A stretch of DNA of 63,300 bases, taken from Thermodesulfobacterium thermophilum DSM 1276 (lineage in GTDB: Bacteria; Desulfobacterota; Thermodesulfobacteria; Thermodesulfobacteriales; Thermodesulfobacteriaceae). Below, one piece after another: positions 14,309 through 22,442 of the stretch; the stretch's first letter is position 1; each line of letters starts with the position of its first letter. The notes below the pieces were generated by a model. The model ran no database searches and was not told the DNA's origin. It worked only from the letters and a program-made list of their open reading frames with translations. The stretch is taken from assembly GCF_000421605.1 (NCBI RefSeq), contig NZ_ATXI01000011.1:1-63300 (forward strand). The letters are read 5' to 3'. The translations under genes and the position numbers were made by a program.

Positions 14309-15018
14309 TAGAAGTTACCATAGTTTTTGATAACTATAAGGGTGAACCAGGTTTTGAAACAGGTTGGGGATATAGCTGCGTTGTTAAGAGAAACGATGAA
14401 TTTTTACTTTTTGATACCGGGGCCGACGGACAAAAGTTGATAAAAAATTTAAAAAGAGCAGGGATAACTCCTTCTTTAGTTTCAAAAATCATTCTATCTC
14501 ATGCCCACAAAGACCATACAGGTGGTTTAAAAGAGATACAGAGTTTAATGCCTGAGGCTGAGATTTATGCCGGAGTCTCTTTTTATAAAGAGGCTAAAAA
14601 GTTATTGCCTTACGCAAGGTTGTTTAAAGTTTCTTCAGAGGTTTTAAGGATTACCCAAGGAGTTTATCTTACCGGTGAGCTTGAAGGAAAGGTCAAAGAA
14701 ACTTCCTTGGTTTTAGAAGCCAAAGATGGGGTGATAGTCCTTACAGGGTGTGCTCATCCTGGGATCGAAAAAATTATCGAAAAAGTTATCTCTGAGATCA
14801 ACCCTAAGGTTTTAGCGATTTTAGGAGGTCTTCATCTGCTTGATAAAAACGCGGAAGAAATTAGGAACGTGATAGCTTGTTTAGAAAGTAAAGATGTCCG
14901 ATTGCTCGCACCATCTCATTGCACCGGAGACCTTGCTCTAAAGCTTTTTAAACAACATTTTAAAGAAAGGTTTTTAAAGGTAGGGGTAGGGACTAAAATT
15001 ACTTTTGAGAGCAAATAA
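14305..15018 (+). CDS. MBL-fold metallohydrolase
   Basis: The 237-aa protein carries the metallo-beta-lactamase motif SHAHKDHTGGL (HxHxDH), GCAHPGI and GGLHL, giving a two-metal centre. The layout resembles the dihydropteroate-synthase-related MBL group (7,8-dihydropterin-linked enzymes). It starts with TTG at 14305 inside the last codons of the Mrp gene (TTGA overlap), which indicates translational coupling. Substrate unknown; genes of this group are commonly found with Mrp/NifX clusters in anaerobes. Confidence 0.8.
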   Translation: MIEVTIVFDNYKGEPGFETGWGYSCVVKRNDEFLLFDTGADGQKLIKNLKRAGITPSLVSKIILSHAHKDHTGGLKEIQSLMPEAEIYAGVSFYKEAKKLLPYARLFKVSSEVLRITQGVYLTGELEGKVKETSLVLEAKDGVIVLTGCAHPGIEKIIEKVISEINPKVLAILGGLHLLDKNAEEIRNVIACLESKDVRLLAPSHCTGDLALKLFKQHFKERFLKVGVGTKITFESK

Positions 15019-15042
15019 GAAAAGGTTATACAAGATAAACGA

Positions 15043-15885
15043 ATGATAATCTCAGTTGCCAGCGGAAAAGGAGGAACAGGTAAAACTACGGTAGCGGTTT
15101 CTTTAGCCTTAACCATAGGTAACGCTCAGATAATCGATTGTGATGTAGAAGAACCAAATGTTCGACTTTTTTTAACCCCAGAGATCAAAGAAACCTATCA
15201 AGTAAATACCCTGATTCCTGAGATAGATAAAGAAAAATGTACTTATTGTGGTTATTGTAGCAAAATATGCGTTTATAATGCTTTGTCTGTGTTAAAGTTT
15301 GAACAAGGTGGGGAGGTTTTCTTTTTTCCTCATCTATGTCATGGATGTGGAGGTTGTATTTTACTCTGTCCTGAAAAGGCTATTTATTCTGGATTCAGGC
15401 CTATAGGAGAAATAACCAAAGGTGTTAAAGAAGGCATAGAGTTTATAGAGGGGAAGCTAAACATTTCGGAGGTGCTTGCCCCTAAGGTAATCGAAGAAAC
15501 TAAAAAGTTTATCGATCCTGATAAGATTGCAATCATCGATGCCCCACCTGGTACTTCATGCCCTACGGTGGCCTCAATAAAAGGTGCTGATTTCTGCATT
15601 CTGGTTACAGAGCCAACCCCTTTTGGACTTCATGACTTAGAGCTTGCTTATGAAATGACCAAAGCTTTAAACATACCCTGCGGGGTAATTATTAATAAAT
15701 CTCAGGAAGATAAAATTGTGGAAAACTTTTGTGAAAAGGTTGGCCTTCCCATTTTGATGAAGATACCTTTTAAAAGAGAAATAGCTGAACTTTATTCAAA
15801 GGGCATTCCTTTGGTAGTTGGTATGCCTGAGTATCGGGAAGAATTTCGAAATCTTATTGAATCGATAAAGGGATTTATAAGATGA
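15043..15885 (+). CDS. MinD/ParA-like ATPase with inserted ferredoxin domain (first copy)
   Basis: This 280-aa protein has deviant Walker A SGKGGTGKTTVAVSLAL at the start, DCDVEEPN, and IDAPPGTSCPTVAS. Between them, about residues 64-110, lie two 4Fe-4S motifs, CTYCGYCSKIC and CHGCGGCILLC. Proteins of this kind, encoded as adjacent pairs, belong to the orange-protein complex of Desulfovibrio, which has been linked to cell division in that genus. Here the pair stands directly upstream of the division cluster. The ATG at 15043 has a weak ribosome binding site; the stop shares ATGA with the next gene. Confidence 0.9.
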   Translation: MIISVASGKGGTGKTTVAVSLALTIGNAQIIDCDVEEPNVRLFLTPEIKETYQVNTLIPEIDKEKCTYCGYCSKICVYNALSVLKFEQGGEVFFFPHLCHGCGGCILLCPEKAIYSGFRPIGEITKGVKEGIEFIEGKLNISEVLAPKVIEETKKFIDPDKIAIIDAPPGTSCPTVASIKGADFCILVTEPTPFGLHDLELAYEMTKALNIPCGVIINKSQEDKIVENFCEKVGLPILMKIPFKREIAELYSKGIPLVVGMPEYREEFRNLIESIKGFIR

Positions 15886-16742
15886 AACAGATTTTGGTGA
15901 TAAGTGGAAAAGGTGGAACAGGTAAAACCTTTTTTACAGGTTGTTTGGCAGTAGCTATCTTAAACAAGGTTATCGTAGATTGTGATGTGGATGCCGCTAA
16001 TTTACATCTGCTTTTACATCCTTCTATAGAGCAATCTTTTGAGTTTTTTGGAGGAAAGAAAGCCTTTATAGACAAAGAAAAATGTACCTTATGTGGGGCT
16101 TGTAGGGAGGTTTGTCAATTTGAGGCTATAAATGATGATTTTCAGGTGGATACGATTTCTTGTGAGGGTTGTACCATTTGTAGTTATGTGTGTCCAGCCT
16201 CAGCCATTGTGCTTTATGAAGCATTATCAGGACACTACTTTATTTCTCAAACTGAGTATGGAAAAATGGTTCACGCAAGACTTGGGATTGCTCAAGAAAG
16301 CTCAGGGAAATTGGTAGCTAAACTGAGAGAGATAGCTAAAGAAATAGCTGAGACAACCAAGGCAGATCATATCATCCTTGATGGGCCCCCTGGGATAGGT
16401 TGTCCGGTGATGGCCTCTATGACCGGGGTTGACCTTGCCATAGCCATCACCGAGCCAACTGTTTCTGGTCTTCACGATGTAAAAAGGGTGATAGATCTTG
16501 CTCGACATTTTAAGGTGGACCTAAAGGTGATTATCAATAAGTATGACTTAAATCCTGAGATGAGCCAGCATATAACCACCCATCTTGATAAAGAAGGAGT
16601 TGAGGTAATAGGTGTAATTCCCTTTTCTGAAGAAATTTTAAAGTCAGTAAAAGCTGGGATTCCTTATCTAAAATTTTCGAGAGGTAGTTTAGCCAGAAAG
16701 ATAGAACAACTCATATTTAAAATTCTTGAAGAAATCACTTAG
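15882..16742 (+). CDS. MinD/ParA-like ATPase with inserted ferredoxin domain (second copy)
   Basis: The 286-aa paralogue of the previous gene shares its plan: SGKGGTGKTFFTGCLAV, DCDVDAANLH, ferredoxin motifs CTLCGACREVC and CEGCTICSYVC, and LDGPPGIGCPVMAS. It starts within the stop of the first copy (ATGA), so the two are made together and probably form a heterodimer. It is the last gene of the cluster; 180 bases later mraZ begins the division genes. No terminator is visible between them, so read-through is possible. Confidence 0.9.
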   Translation: MKQILVISGKGGTGKTFFTGCLAVAILNKVIVDCDVDAANLHLLLHPSIEQSFEFFGGKKAFIDKEKCTLCGACREVCQFEAINDDFQVDTISCEGCTICSYVCPASAIVLYEALSGHYFISQTEYGKMVHARLGIAQESSGKLVAKLREIAKEIAETTKADHIILDGPPGIGCPVMASMTGVDLAIAITEPTVSGLHDVKRVIDLARHFKVDLKVIINKYDLNPEMSQHITTHLDKEGVEVIGVIPFSEEILKSVKAGIPYLKFSRGSLARKIEQLIFKILEEIT

Positions 16743-16861
16743 TTATTTTTTACGAACGTCAATTTGTAAGCATCAAAACTTAGTACGAGCTAAAATCCTA
16801 ACCAGAAGCTTATATCAAAAAAATTCTTATTTTATAATCAATTAAATTTAAAAAATCGGTC

Positions 16862-16889
16862 TTGACTTTTATTCAGTTTTTTATATTGT
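16862..16889 (+). promoter_or_regulatory. Promoter of the dcw cluster
   Basis: TTGACT (16862-16867) and TATTGT (16884-16889), 16 bases apart, lie just before the MraZ-box repeats. The -10 element is imperfect; TATATT two bases earlier is an alternative with a shorter spacer. The same TTGACT-16 arrangement is proposed in front of the DUF5320 gene. Confidence 0.45.
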
Positions 16890-16890
16890 A

Positions 16891-16920
16891 AGTGGTATAT
16901 AGTGGTAAAAAGTGGAAGAT
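16891..16920 (+). promoter_or_regulatory. MraZ operator: three 10-bp AGTGG repeats
   Basis: Three consecutive decamers (agtggtatat, agtggtaaaa, agtggaagat) place AGTGG on one helix face at exact 10-base steps and end one base before the ATG of mraZ. MraZ proteins bind GTGG-type repeats with this period in front of their own operon, so this is almost certainly the autorepression site. It overlaps the ribosome binding region (ggaaga) and lies at the expected start of transcription. Confidence 0.85.
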
Positions 16921-16921
16921 A

Positions 16922-17371
16922 ATGTTTAGGGGCAAGTTTAAGCATTCTTTAGATGAGAAAGGTCGATTTAGTCTTCCAGCTAAGTTTAGGGAGGTTCTAA
17001 GGGTTAAGTATGGGAGCGAAAATTTAGTGGTTACCAACTATCCGGAGTGTTTGGTAGCCTATCCTGTAGAGGAATGGCAAAAGATAGAAGAGAAGTTGTT
17101 GGGGCTTCCTTGGGATGTTCCAGAGGTAAGGGAATATGTAAGGTATTTTTTAGGTTCTGCTGAGGAATGCCAGCCTGACAAACAGGGAAGGATTTTGTTA
17201 CCTCAGTCTTTGAGAGAAGAAATTGGGTTAGAAAAAGAGGTGGTGCTGTTAGGAATGCTTTATCATTTTGAGATATGGAATCCAGTTCATTTAGAAAGCA
17301 GGTTTAGAGAGACAAAGAATAATTTCAACCAGATTATGCAGATGATAAATCCCTATCTGACCGGGAGGTAG
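16922..17371 (+). CDS. mraZ: Transcriptional regulator MraZ
   Basis: The 149-aa product starts at the ATG at 16922 (MFRGKFKHSLDEKGRFSLPAKF). The earlier in-frame GTG at 16892 lies inside the operator repeats and would add non-family residues. Two SpoVT/AbrB-like halves are visible, each with D-x-K-G-R: SLDEKGRFSLPAKFRE and QPDKQGRILLPQSLRE. MraZ is a DNA-binding repressor or activator of the dcw genes; its AGTGG boxes lie directly upstream. The stop TAG at 17369-17371 comes right after gggagg, which serves as the ribosome binding site of rsmH. Confidence 0.95.
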   Translation: MFRGKFKHSLDEKGRFSLPAKFREVLRVKYGSENLVVTNYPECLVAYPVEEWQKIEEKLLGLPWDVPEVREYVRYFLGSAEECQPDKQGRILLPQSLREEIGLEKEVVLLGMLYHFEIWNPVHLESRFRETKNNFNQIMQMINPYLTGR

Positions 17372-17374
17372 AGT

Positions 17375-18235
17375 ATTTCTTTCCATGAGCCTGTGCTTTT
17401 AGAGGAGGTTATAGATTTGCTTGAAGTGGTTCCAGATAAGATCTATGTAGACGGCACCGTAGGGATGGGAGGGCATAGTGAAGCTATTCTTGAAAGGTCT
17501 TCTCCTACAGGTGTTTTATACGGTTTTGAATGGAATGAACCTTCTTTTGAGCTCGCTAAGCAAAGGTTAAGTAAGTATGGAGATAGAGCAAGACTTTTTA
17601 ACTTAAATTTTATTTATATAAAAGAAGTTTTACAGAAAGAAGGTGTGTTGGCAGATGGGATTTTATTAGACCTAGGTATTTCTTCTTTTCTGTTAGAACA
17701 TAGCGGACGGGGTTTTTCTTTTCAAAAAGATGGGCCTTTAGACATGAGGATGAGTTTGGAAAGAGAGCTTACCGCAGAAAAAATCTTGAATACCTATGAT
17801 ATAAAAAGGCTTTCTCAGGTTTTTTTAACAGGTGAGGTCCCAAGTGCCCTTAAATTTGCTCAGTTTATCTGCGAAAGAAGAAAAAGAAAACCCTTTAAAA
17901 CCACTAAAGATTTGGTAGAGGCTGTTAAGGAGTTTTATAAAAGTAGCAGAAAGAGCCTTCTTGCTGTGATCTTTCAAAGCTTACGAATAGAGGTTAACGA
18001 AGAACTTAAGAATTTAGAAAAGGTGTTAAAGGAGGTGCCCGAGGTTTTAAAAACAGGAGGAAGGATAGCGATAATTTCTTTTCATTCTTTAGAGGATAGG
18101 CTGGTAAAAAATTTTTTTAAGGTTGACCCAAGGATAAGGCCTGTGTTAAAAAAGCCGGTTGTTCCTACTTTAGAAGAGATAAGAAGAAATCCAAGGGCCC
18201 GTAGTGCCAAACTAAGGGTGGGGGAGAAAATATGA
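17375..18235 (+). CDS. rsmH: 16S rRNA m4C1402 methyltransferase RsmH
   Basis: RsmH methylates the N4 of C1402 in 16S rRNA. Visible: YVDGTVGMGGHSEAIL (SAM binding), ILLDLGISSFLLEH, SGRGFSFQKDGPLDMRM and IISFHSLEDRLVKNFF. No ATG, GTG or TTG lies upstream of the GTG at 17393, yet the family N-terminus (H-x-P-V-L-L-x-E-V) is encoded from FHEPVLLEEV, which begins before that GTG. The in-frame codon ATT at 17375 lies 6 bases after gggagg (17363-17368) and right after the mraZ stop, so translation probably starts at this rare codon, giving 286 residues. A start at the GTG would remove the conserved His-x-Pro. It is an odd but well-supported start. Confidence 0.9.
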   Translation: MSFHEPVLLEEVIDLLEVVPDKIYVDGTVGMGGHSEAILERSSPTGVLYGFEWNEPSFELAKQRLSKYGDRARLFNLNFIYIKEVLQKEGVLADGILLDLGISSFLLEHSGRGFSFQKDGPLDMRMSLERELTAEKILNTYDIKRLSQVFLTGEVPSALKFAQFICERRKRKPFKTTKDLVEAVKEFYKSSRKSLLAVIFQSLRIEVNEELKNLEKVLKEVPEVLKTGGRIAIISFHSLEDRLVKNFFKVDPRIRPVLKKPVVPTLEEIRRNPRARSAKLRVGEKI

Positions 18236-18588
18236 TAGCCAATAAAACCTTGGTTTATAAGCCTCATTTAGACCGTAGGGTTAACCAGGTTTCGAGTTCT
18301 CAAAAGAAAAACGTGGCCAAGTTTTGTTTTAAAGAATGGATAAAACAGCTGACTTTTAATACCGCTCTTATCCTAACCACGGTATTGCTCTTTGTAATGT
18401 CGGTAGCTACAGCCTATAAAACCTATGTTTGGATTAAGCTAAAGGTAGAAAAACACCAGCTTCTTAGCAAAAATAAAGAATTAAAAAATCAGTTTTATAG
18501 CTTAACCAGTCGAGAAATAGTGTTAGAAAAGGCTAAAAAACTTGGGTTAAGACCACCTCAAAATGGGGATTATATTTTTCTAAGATGA
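18232..18588 (+). CDS. ftsL: Cell division protein FtsL-like
   Basis: The 118-aa protein has a basic cytoplasmic N-terminus, one membrane helix (TALILTTVLLFVMSVATAY) and a short coiled-coil tail (VEKHQLLSKNKELKNQFYSL) ending in LGLRPPQNGDYIFLR, which matches the FtsL pattern. FtsL forms the FtsQLB complex that activates the septal synthase. It overlaps both neighbours by 4 bases (ATGA), in the position always held by ftsL between rsmH and ftsI. Sequence identity of FtsL is low across bacteria, so the call rests on topology and place. Confidence 0.85.
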   Translation: MIANKTLVYKPHLDRRVNQVSSSQKKNVAKFCFKEWIKQLTFNTALILTTVLLFVMSVATAYKTYVWIKLKVEKHQLLSKNKELKNQFYSLTSREIVLEKAKKLGLRPPQNGDYIFLR

Positions 18589-19547
18589 GTAAAAAACAGC
18601 ATTACAGTTTATGGTGTTTTTTGGGCATATTTCTGTTTTTTCTGGTGTTGGTGCTCAATTTTTCTGTCGAAAAGGTTACCGGCAAATCTTCTCTTCCTGA
18701 GGTAAAACGAGGATATATTTTTGATAGAAACTACGAACCCTTAGTCATTACTTTAGAAAACTATAAGGCCTACTATGTTATTAAAAACAACAACTGGATG
18801 GCTGAGTCTATCCCTGAGGTTGTAAAGGCTTACCTTCCTTCTACCTTAAACCTTCCAAAAAAGGGGATTATCCTTCTTTCTGAGGATTTGACGTTAGATG
18901 AAGTAGAGAGGCTCTCAAAGGAGTCAAGAGTTCTTATAGAAAAATCTTTTAGAAGAAAGATACTGGTTCCAGAGATAGATTTTCTGATAGGAGAAACGTT
19001 TAATGGTTATGGGGTTTCAGGTTTAGAAAAGAGGTTTGATGCTTATCTCCAGAAAGGAGAGCCGCTGGTGTTATCTTTGGACCTTAAAAAGGAAAAAAAG
19101 TTTCTGAATCTAAAAAAACAGTTAGAAAAAAATTATAAACTAGGTTTAGCAGAAATAGACCTTTTTACAGGAGAGGTTTTAGCTTACGTGGATGAAAAAG
19201 AAACTCCGTTGTTTGAAGAAGCCTACCCTTCATCAGTTTTTGGGATATTTCATAAAAATCAAAAGACAACTCTCTGGGGTTTAGGGGAATACTTTTTGGC
19301 CAGTCTTTGTGGTCAGAATATTTCTATTGATTTTGTGAAAAAAAACGAAAAGGTTTGCAATCCAGAGTTGGAAAATTTCTCCAAAGACAAGATGATGTTT
19401 TTATTGGACAAATCGGTGGTAAGGGTTTATTTTAAGGATAATAAAATGTTAATTGTAGTTTTAAAAGAGAAGAACAATTCTTCCGAGGACATAAAGATTA
19501 GTCTTTGTTCAGAACGGTTTGACGACTTATTTGCAGGGTTGTTATGA
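18585..19547 (+). CDS. Degenerate FtsI/PBP3-like protein without transpeptidase motifs
   Basis: The 320-aa protein sits in the ftsI slot and keeps the PBP class B N-terminal half: one membrane helix (about 11-27), RGYIFDRNYEPL (about 42-53; normally R-G-x-I-x-D-R-x-G), GYGVSGLEKRFDAYLQ (about 141-156) and AEIDLFTGEVLAYV (about 189-202), equal to the strand before the active site. Where FtsI has P-G-S-x-x-K, it has YPSSVFG (about 214-220), so the Lys partner is Gly. SxN and KTG motifs are absent, and only about 100 residues remain instead of about 300. It cannot be an active transpeptidase. The frame is intact and overlaps ftsL and murE by 4 bases each, so it is still translated, perhaps as a structural partner. 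Confidence 0.8.
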   Translation: MSKKQHYSLWCFLGIFLFFLVLVLNFSVEKVTGKSSLPEVKRGYIFDRNYEPLVITLENYKAYYVIKNNNWMAESIPEVVKAYLPSTLNLPKKGIILLSEDLTLDEVERLSKESRVLIEKSFRRKILVPEIDFLIGETFNGYGVSGLEKRFDAYLQKGEPLVLSLDLKKEKKFLNLKKQLEKNYKLGLAEIDLFTGEVLAYVDEKETPLFEEAYPSSVFGIFHKNQKTTLWGLGEYFLASLCGQNISIDFVKKNEKVCNPELENFSKDKMMFLLDKSVVRVYFKDNKMLIVVLKEKNNSSEDIKISLCSERFDDLFAGLL

Positions 19548-21034
19548 AAACTCTGAAGGACATTATTCAGGACGTAGAAATACTAAAGGTTTATCCTGAG
19601 GATGAGGGGTGGTTAACCATTCAGGCATATGGAATTGCTGACAACTCTAAAGAGATATCTGAGGGCTACGTGTTTATAGCAAGGAAAGGGACTAATCTTA
19701 AGGGCGAAGACTTTATACCTGAGGCTATTAACAGAGGTGCTAAGGTTATCGTTAGGGAGACCCCTATAGAGCCCCAAAAAATTCCCTCAGGGGTTTATCA
19801 AATCCAGGTAAGGGATGTTAAAAAAGCCCTTTCTCAGATGGCTTTGAATTTTTTTGACCACCCTGAAAAGAAACTAACCCTTATAGGGGTTACCGGAACC
19901 AACGGAAAAACTTCGGTATGCTACTTTACAAAAACGTTGTTGCAAAGCCTTGGGGTAAAAACCGGGTATATAGGAACTATTTTTTACGAAATAGAAAGAA
20001 GAATTCCTGCTACTGAGACCACGCCTTCTATCATAAAACTTGGTTGGTTGATGAAAGAAATGGTAGATAAGGGATTTAAAGCCTGTGTGATGGAGGTTTC
20101 TTCTCATGCTTTAGACCAAAAAAGAGTAGAAGGACTTTCCTTTGAAATAGCAGGTTTTACCAACCTTTCAAGAGATCACTTGGATTACCATAAAACCATG
20201 GAAGCCTATTTTCAGGCTAAAAAGTTACTTTTTACCGATTATTTAACTCCAGAAGGCAAGGTAGTTTTATCTTTTGAGACAGAGTATGGGAAAAGACTTT
20301 ATCAGGAGTTAAAAACCTTTTTACCTGAAGACCGGATCTTTATTGTAAATAATGGTGGTTTAAGGGTAGAGATTTTAGGGATGGAAGATGGGCTTGAGGT
20401 AGAGTTAAAATTTTTAGAGACTGGTGAGGTATATAGGGTTAAAACCACACTTTTTGGAGAATACCAGGCAAAAAATCTGGCTACGACAGTAGGGATTTTG
20501 ACAGCTTTAGGCTATCCCAAGGAAGAGATAGCTTTAAGGCTTAGGGAGCTTAGAAATCCGGTAGGAAGGTTAGAGCTGGTAGCTGAGTTTAACGGGGCTA
20601 AGGTGTTTGTAGACTATGCCCATACTCCTTCAGCTCTGGAGTATGCCTTGAAAAGTTTATTACCTCTAAAGAAAAACAGGCTTGTCGTGGTTTTTGGTTG
20701 TGGAGGGAACCGAGATGCTGGTAAAAGACCTCTTATGGGTGAGATAGCAGAAACTATTGCAGACTATGTAATTATTACCTCAGACAACCCCCGTTTTGAA
20801 GAGCCCGAGGCTATCATCAACGATATAAAGAAGGGGCTAAAAGGTATAAAACCCTGTGAAGTGATTCCAGACAGAAGAGAAGCTATCGAGTTTGCGATAA
20901 AACTTTTAGAAGAAGGAGATGTATTGTTAATCGCAGGAAAGGGGCATGAAACCTATCAGGAGATTCAGGGAAAAAGGTATCCCTTTTCTGACCAGGAAGA
21001 GATTTTGGAAACTATAAAGAGGCTAAGAGGTTAA
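19544..21034 (+). CDS. murE: UDP-MurNAc-L-Ala-D-Glu:meso-DAP ligase MurE
   Basis: The 496-aa ligase adds the third residue of the peptidoglycan stem in the cytoplasm. Visible: TGTNGKTSVCYF (ATP loop), ATETTP, VMEVSSHALDQKRVEG, DYAHTPSALEYAL, GGNRDAGKRPLM, and DNPRFEEP; the DNPR motif marks enzymes that use meso-diaminopimelate. GHETYQ near the end is the usual C-terminal signature. It overlaps the ftsI-like gene by 4 bases and precedes murF with a 4-base gap, so it lies within one long transcript. Confidence 0.95.
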   Translation: MKTLKDIIQDVEILKVYPEDEGWLTIQAYGIADNSKEISEGYVFIARKGTNLKGEDFIPEAINRGAKVIVRETPIEPQKIPSGVYQIQVRDVKKALSQMALNFFDHPEKKLTLIGVTGTNGKTSVCYFTKTLLQSLGVKTGYIGTIFYEIERRIPATETTPSIIKLGWLMKEMVDKGFKACVMEVSSHALDQKRVEGLSFEIAGFTNLSRDHLDYHKTMEAYFQAKKLLFTDYLTPEGKVVLSFETEYGKRLYQELKTFLPEDRIFIVNNGGLRVEILGMEDGLEVELKFLETGEVYRVKTTLFGEYQAKNLATTVGILTALGYPKEEIALRLRELRNPVGRLELVAEFNGAKVFVDYAHTPSALEYALKSLLPLKKNRLVVVFGCGGNRDAGKRPLMGEIAETIADYVIITSDNPRFEEPEAIINDIKKGLKGIKPCEVIPDRREAIEFAIKLLEEGDVLLIAGKGHETYQEIQGKRYPFSDQEEILETIKRLRG

Positions 21035-21038
21035 AGAT

Positions 21039-22442
21039 ATGAACGTAGAAAACGTGTTTTTTACCGAAGATATCATAAGAGCTACTTCTGGGATGTTGCT
21101 AAACGGAGACATGGGCTCAAGTTTTAGGGGCCTTTCTACTGACACGAGAATTATTAAGCCAGGTTATCTCTTTTGGGCTTTAAAAGGGATGAACTTTGAC
21201 GGACATGATTTTTGGAAAGAGGCTATAGAAAAAGGGGCAAAGGGATTGGTTATTTCTCGATTTTCTTCAGGTTTTAGGTTAGAAGACTTACCTAAAACCA
21301 TATCTGTTATTTTAGTAAAGGATACACTAAGTGCTTTAGGGGATTTTGCAAAATTTTGGAGAAAAAAACTGAACTGCGTGGTAGTAGCTATCACCGGTTC
21401 CTGTGGTAAAACTACCACCAAAGAACTTACCTTTGAAATCTTATCTCGATTTTTCCAGACATTCAAAAACTTAGCCAATTATAATAACCTGATAGGAGTT
21501 CCTCTTTCTATCCTTTCTATGAAAGAAGGCACTGAGGTAGGTGTTTTAGAGCTTGGGACAAATGCTCCTGGTGAGATCGCTCGCTTGTCAGAGATAGTTT
21601 TTCCTCAGGTTTCAGTGATTACCTGCGTGTATCCTGCCCATTTAGAAGGCCTGGGGTCTTTAGAAGGGATTTTAGAAGAAAAATTATCTATTTTTAAAAA
21701 TACAGACCTTAACGGAAAGTTGGTTTATTTCTATGACCAAGAACCTCTAAGAGAAAAGGTAAAAGTTTTTAAACAGGAAAAAATTTCCTTTGGTTTTGAG
21801 GAAGGAGCTGATTTAAGGGCTAAAAACTTGGAGTTAGATAAAGACAAGCTTAAGGTAGAGATAGCTTTTAAAACCCATAAAAAGTCATTAATCTTACCTC
21901 AAATAGGGAAACATAATGTTTTAAATCTACTTGCAGCGATAGCTGTGGGTTTAAGCCTTAATTTAGATTTAGATTCTATCGCAGAAAAGATAGAAAAGGA
22001 AGTGCCCCTTTATCAAAGGGCTAAGTGTTATAAAAAAGGAAGGTTTTTGATAATAGACGATACTTATAACGCCAACCCTGGATCTATGAAAGCCTCTTTA
22101 GAGTGGTTACGAAGCTTCTCAGATTATCCTCAAAAGATAGTTATCTTAGGAGACATGTTAGAATTAGGGCCTGAGAGCAAGCGATATCATGAAGAGGTAG
22201 GAGATTTGGCTAAACAGGTAGCTGATCAAGCCTATTTTATAGGGGAAAATGCTAAGTTTTATGCAGCTACCTTTTCTCCAAAGCCTTGGGAAGTCTTTGC
22301 AACCACAGAGGAATTTTTAGAAGCTCTTAGATTTTTGAGGATTAAAGACCTATTCTTTGGAAACACAGCTATTTTAGTAAAGGGCTCAAGGGGTTTGAGG
22401 CTTGAGAGGGTGGTAGAAAGACTTTTGGAGGAACTTGAGTAA
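21039..22442 (+). CDS. murF: UDP-MurNAc-tripeptide:D-Ala-D-Ala ligase MurF
   Basis: The 467-aa enzyme joins D-Ala-D-Ala to the UDP-MurNAc tripeptide. Visible: ITGSCGKTTTKELTFEIL (ATP loop), NYNNLIGVPLSIL, VLELGTNAPGEIARL, GKHNVLNLLAAIAVGL and IDDTYNANPGSMKASL. A SD-like taaagat precedes the ATG. The stop overlaps the start of mraY by 1 base. The length and motif order are normal. Confidence 0.95.
   Translation: MNVENVFFTEDIIRATSGMLLNGDMGSSFRGLSTDTRIIKPGYLFWALKGMNFDGHDFWKEAIEKGAKGLVISRFSSGFRLEDLPKTISVILVKDTLSALGDFAKFWRKKLNCVVVAITGSCGKTTTKELTFEILSRFFQTFKNLANYNNLIGVPLSILSMKEGTEVGVLELGTNAPGEIARLSEIVFPQVSVITCVYPAHLEGLGSLEGILEEKLSIFKNTDLNGKLVYFYDQEPLREKVKVFKQEKISFGFEEGADLRAKNLELDKDKLKVEIAFKTHKKSLILPQIGKHNVLNLLAAIAVGLSLNLDLDSIAEKIEKEVPLYQRAKCYKKGRFLIIDDTYNANPGSMKASLEWLRSFSDYPQKIVILGDMLELGPESKRYHEEVGDLAKQVADQAYFIGENAKFYAATFSPKPWEVFATTEEFLEALRFLRIKDLFFGNTAILVKGSRGLRLERVVERLLEELE

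Noticed and set aside
16892-16921. Longer MraZ start at GTG 16892
   Set aside because: It would translate the operator repeats and add ten residues absent from the family; the ATG at 16922 fits the family start.
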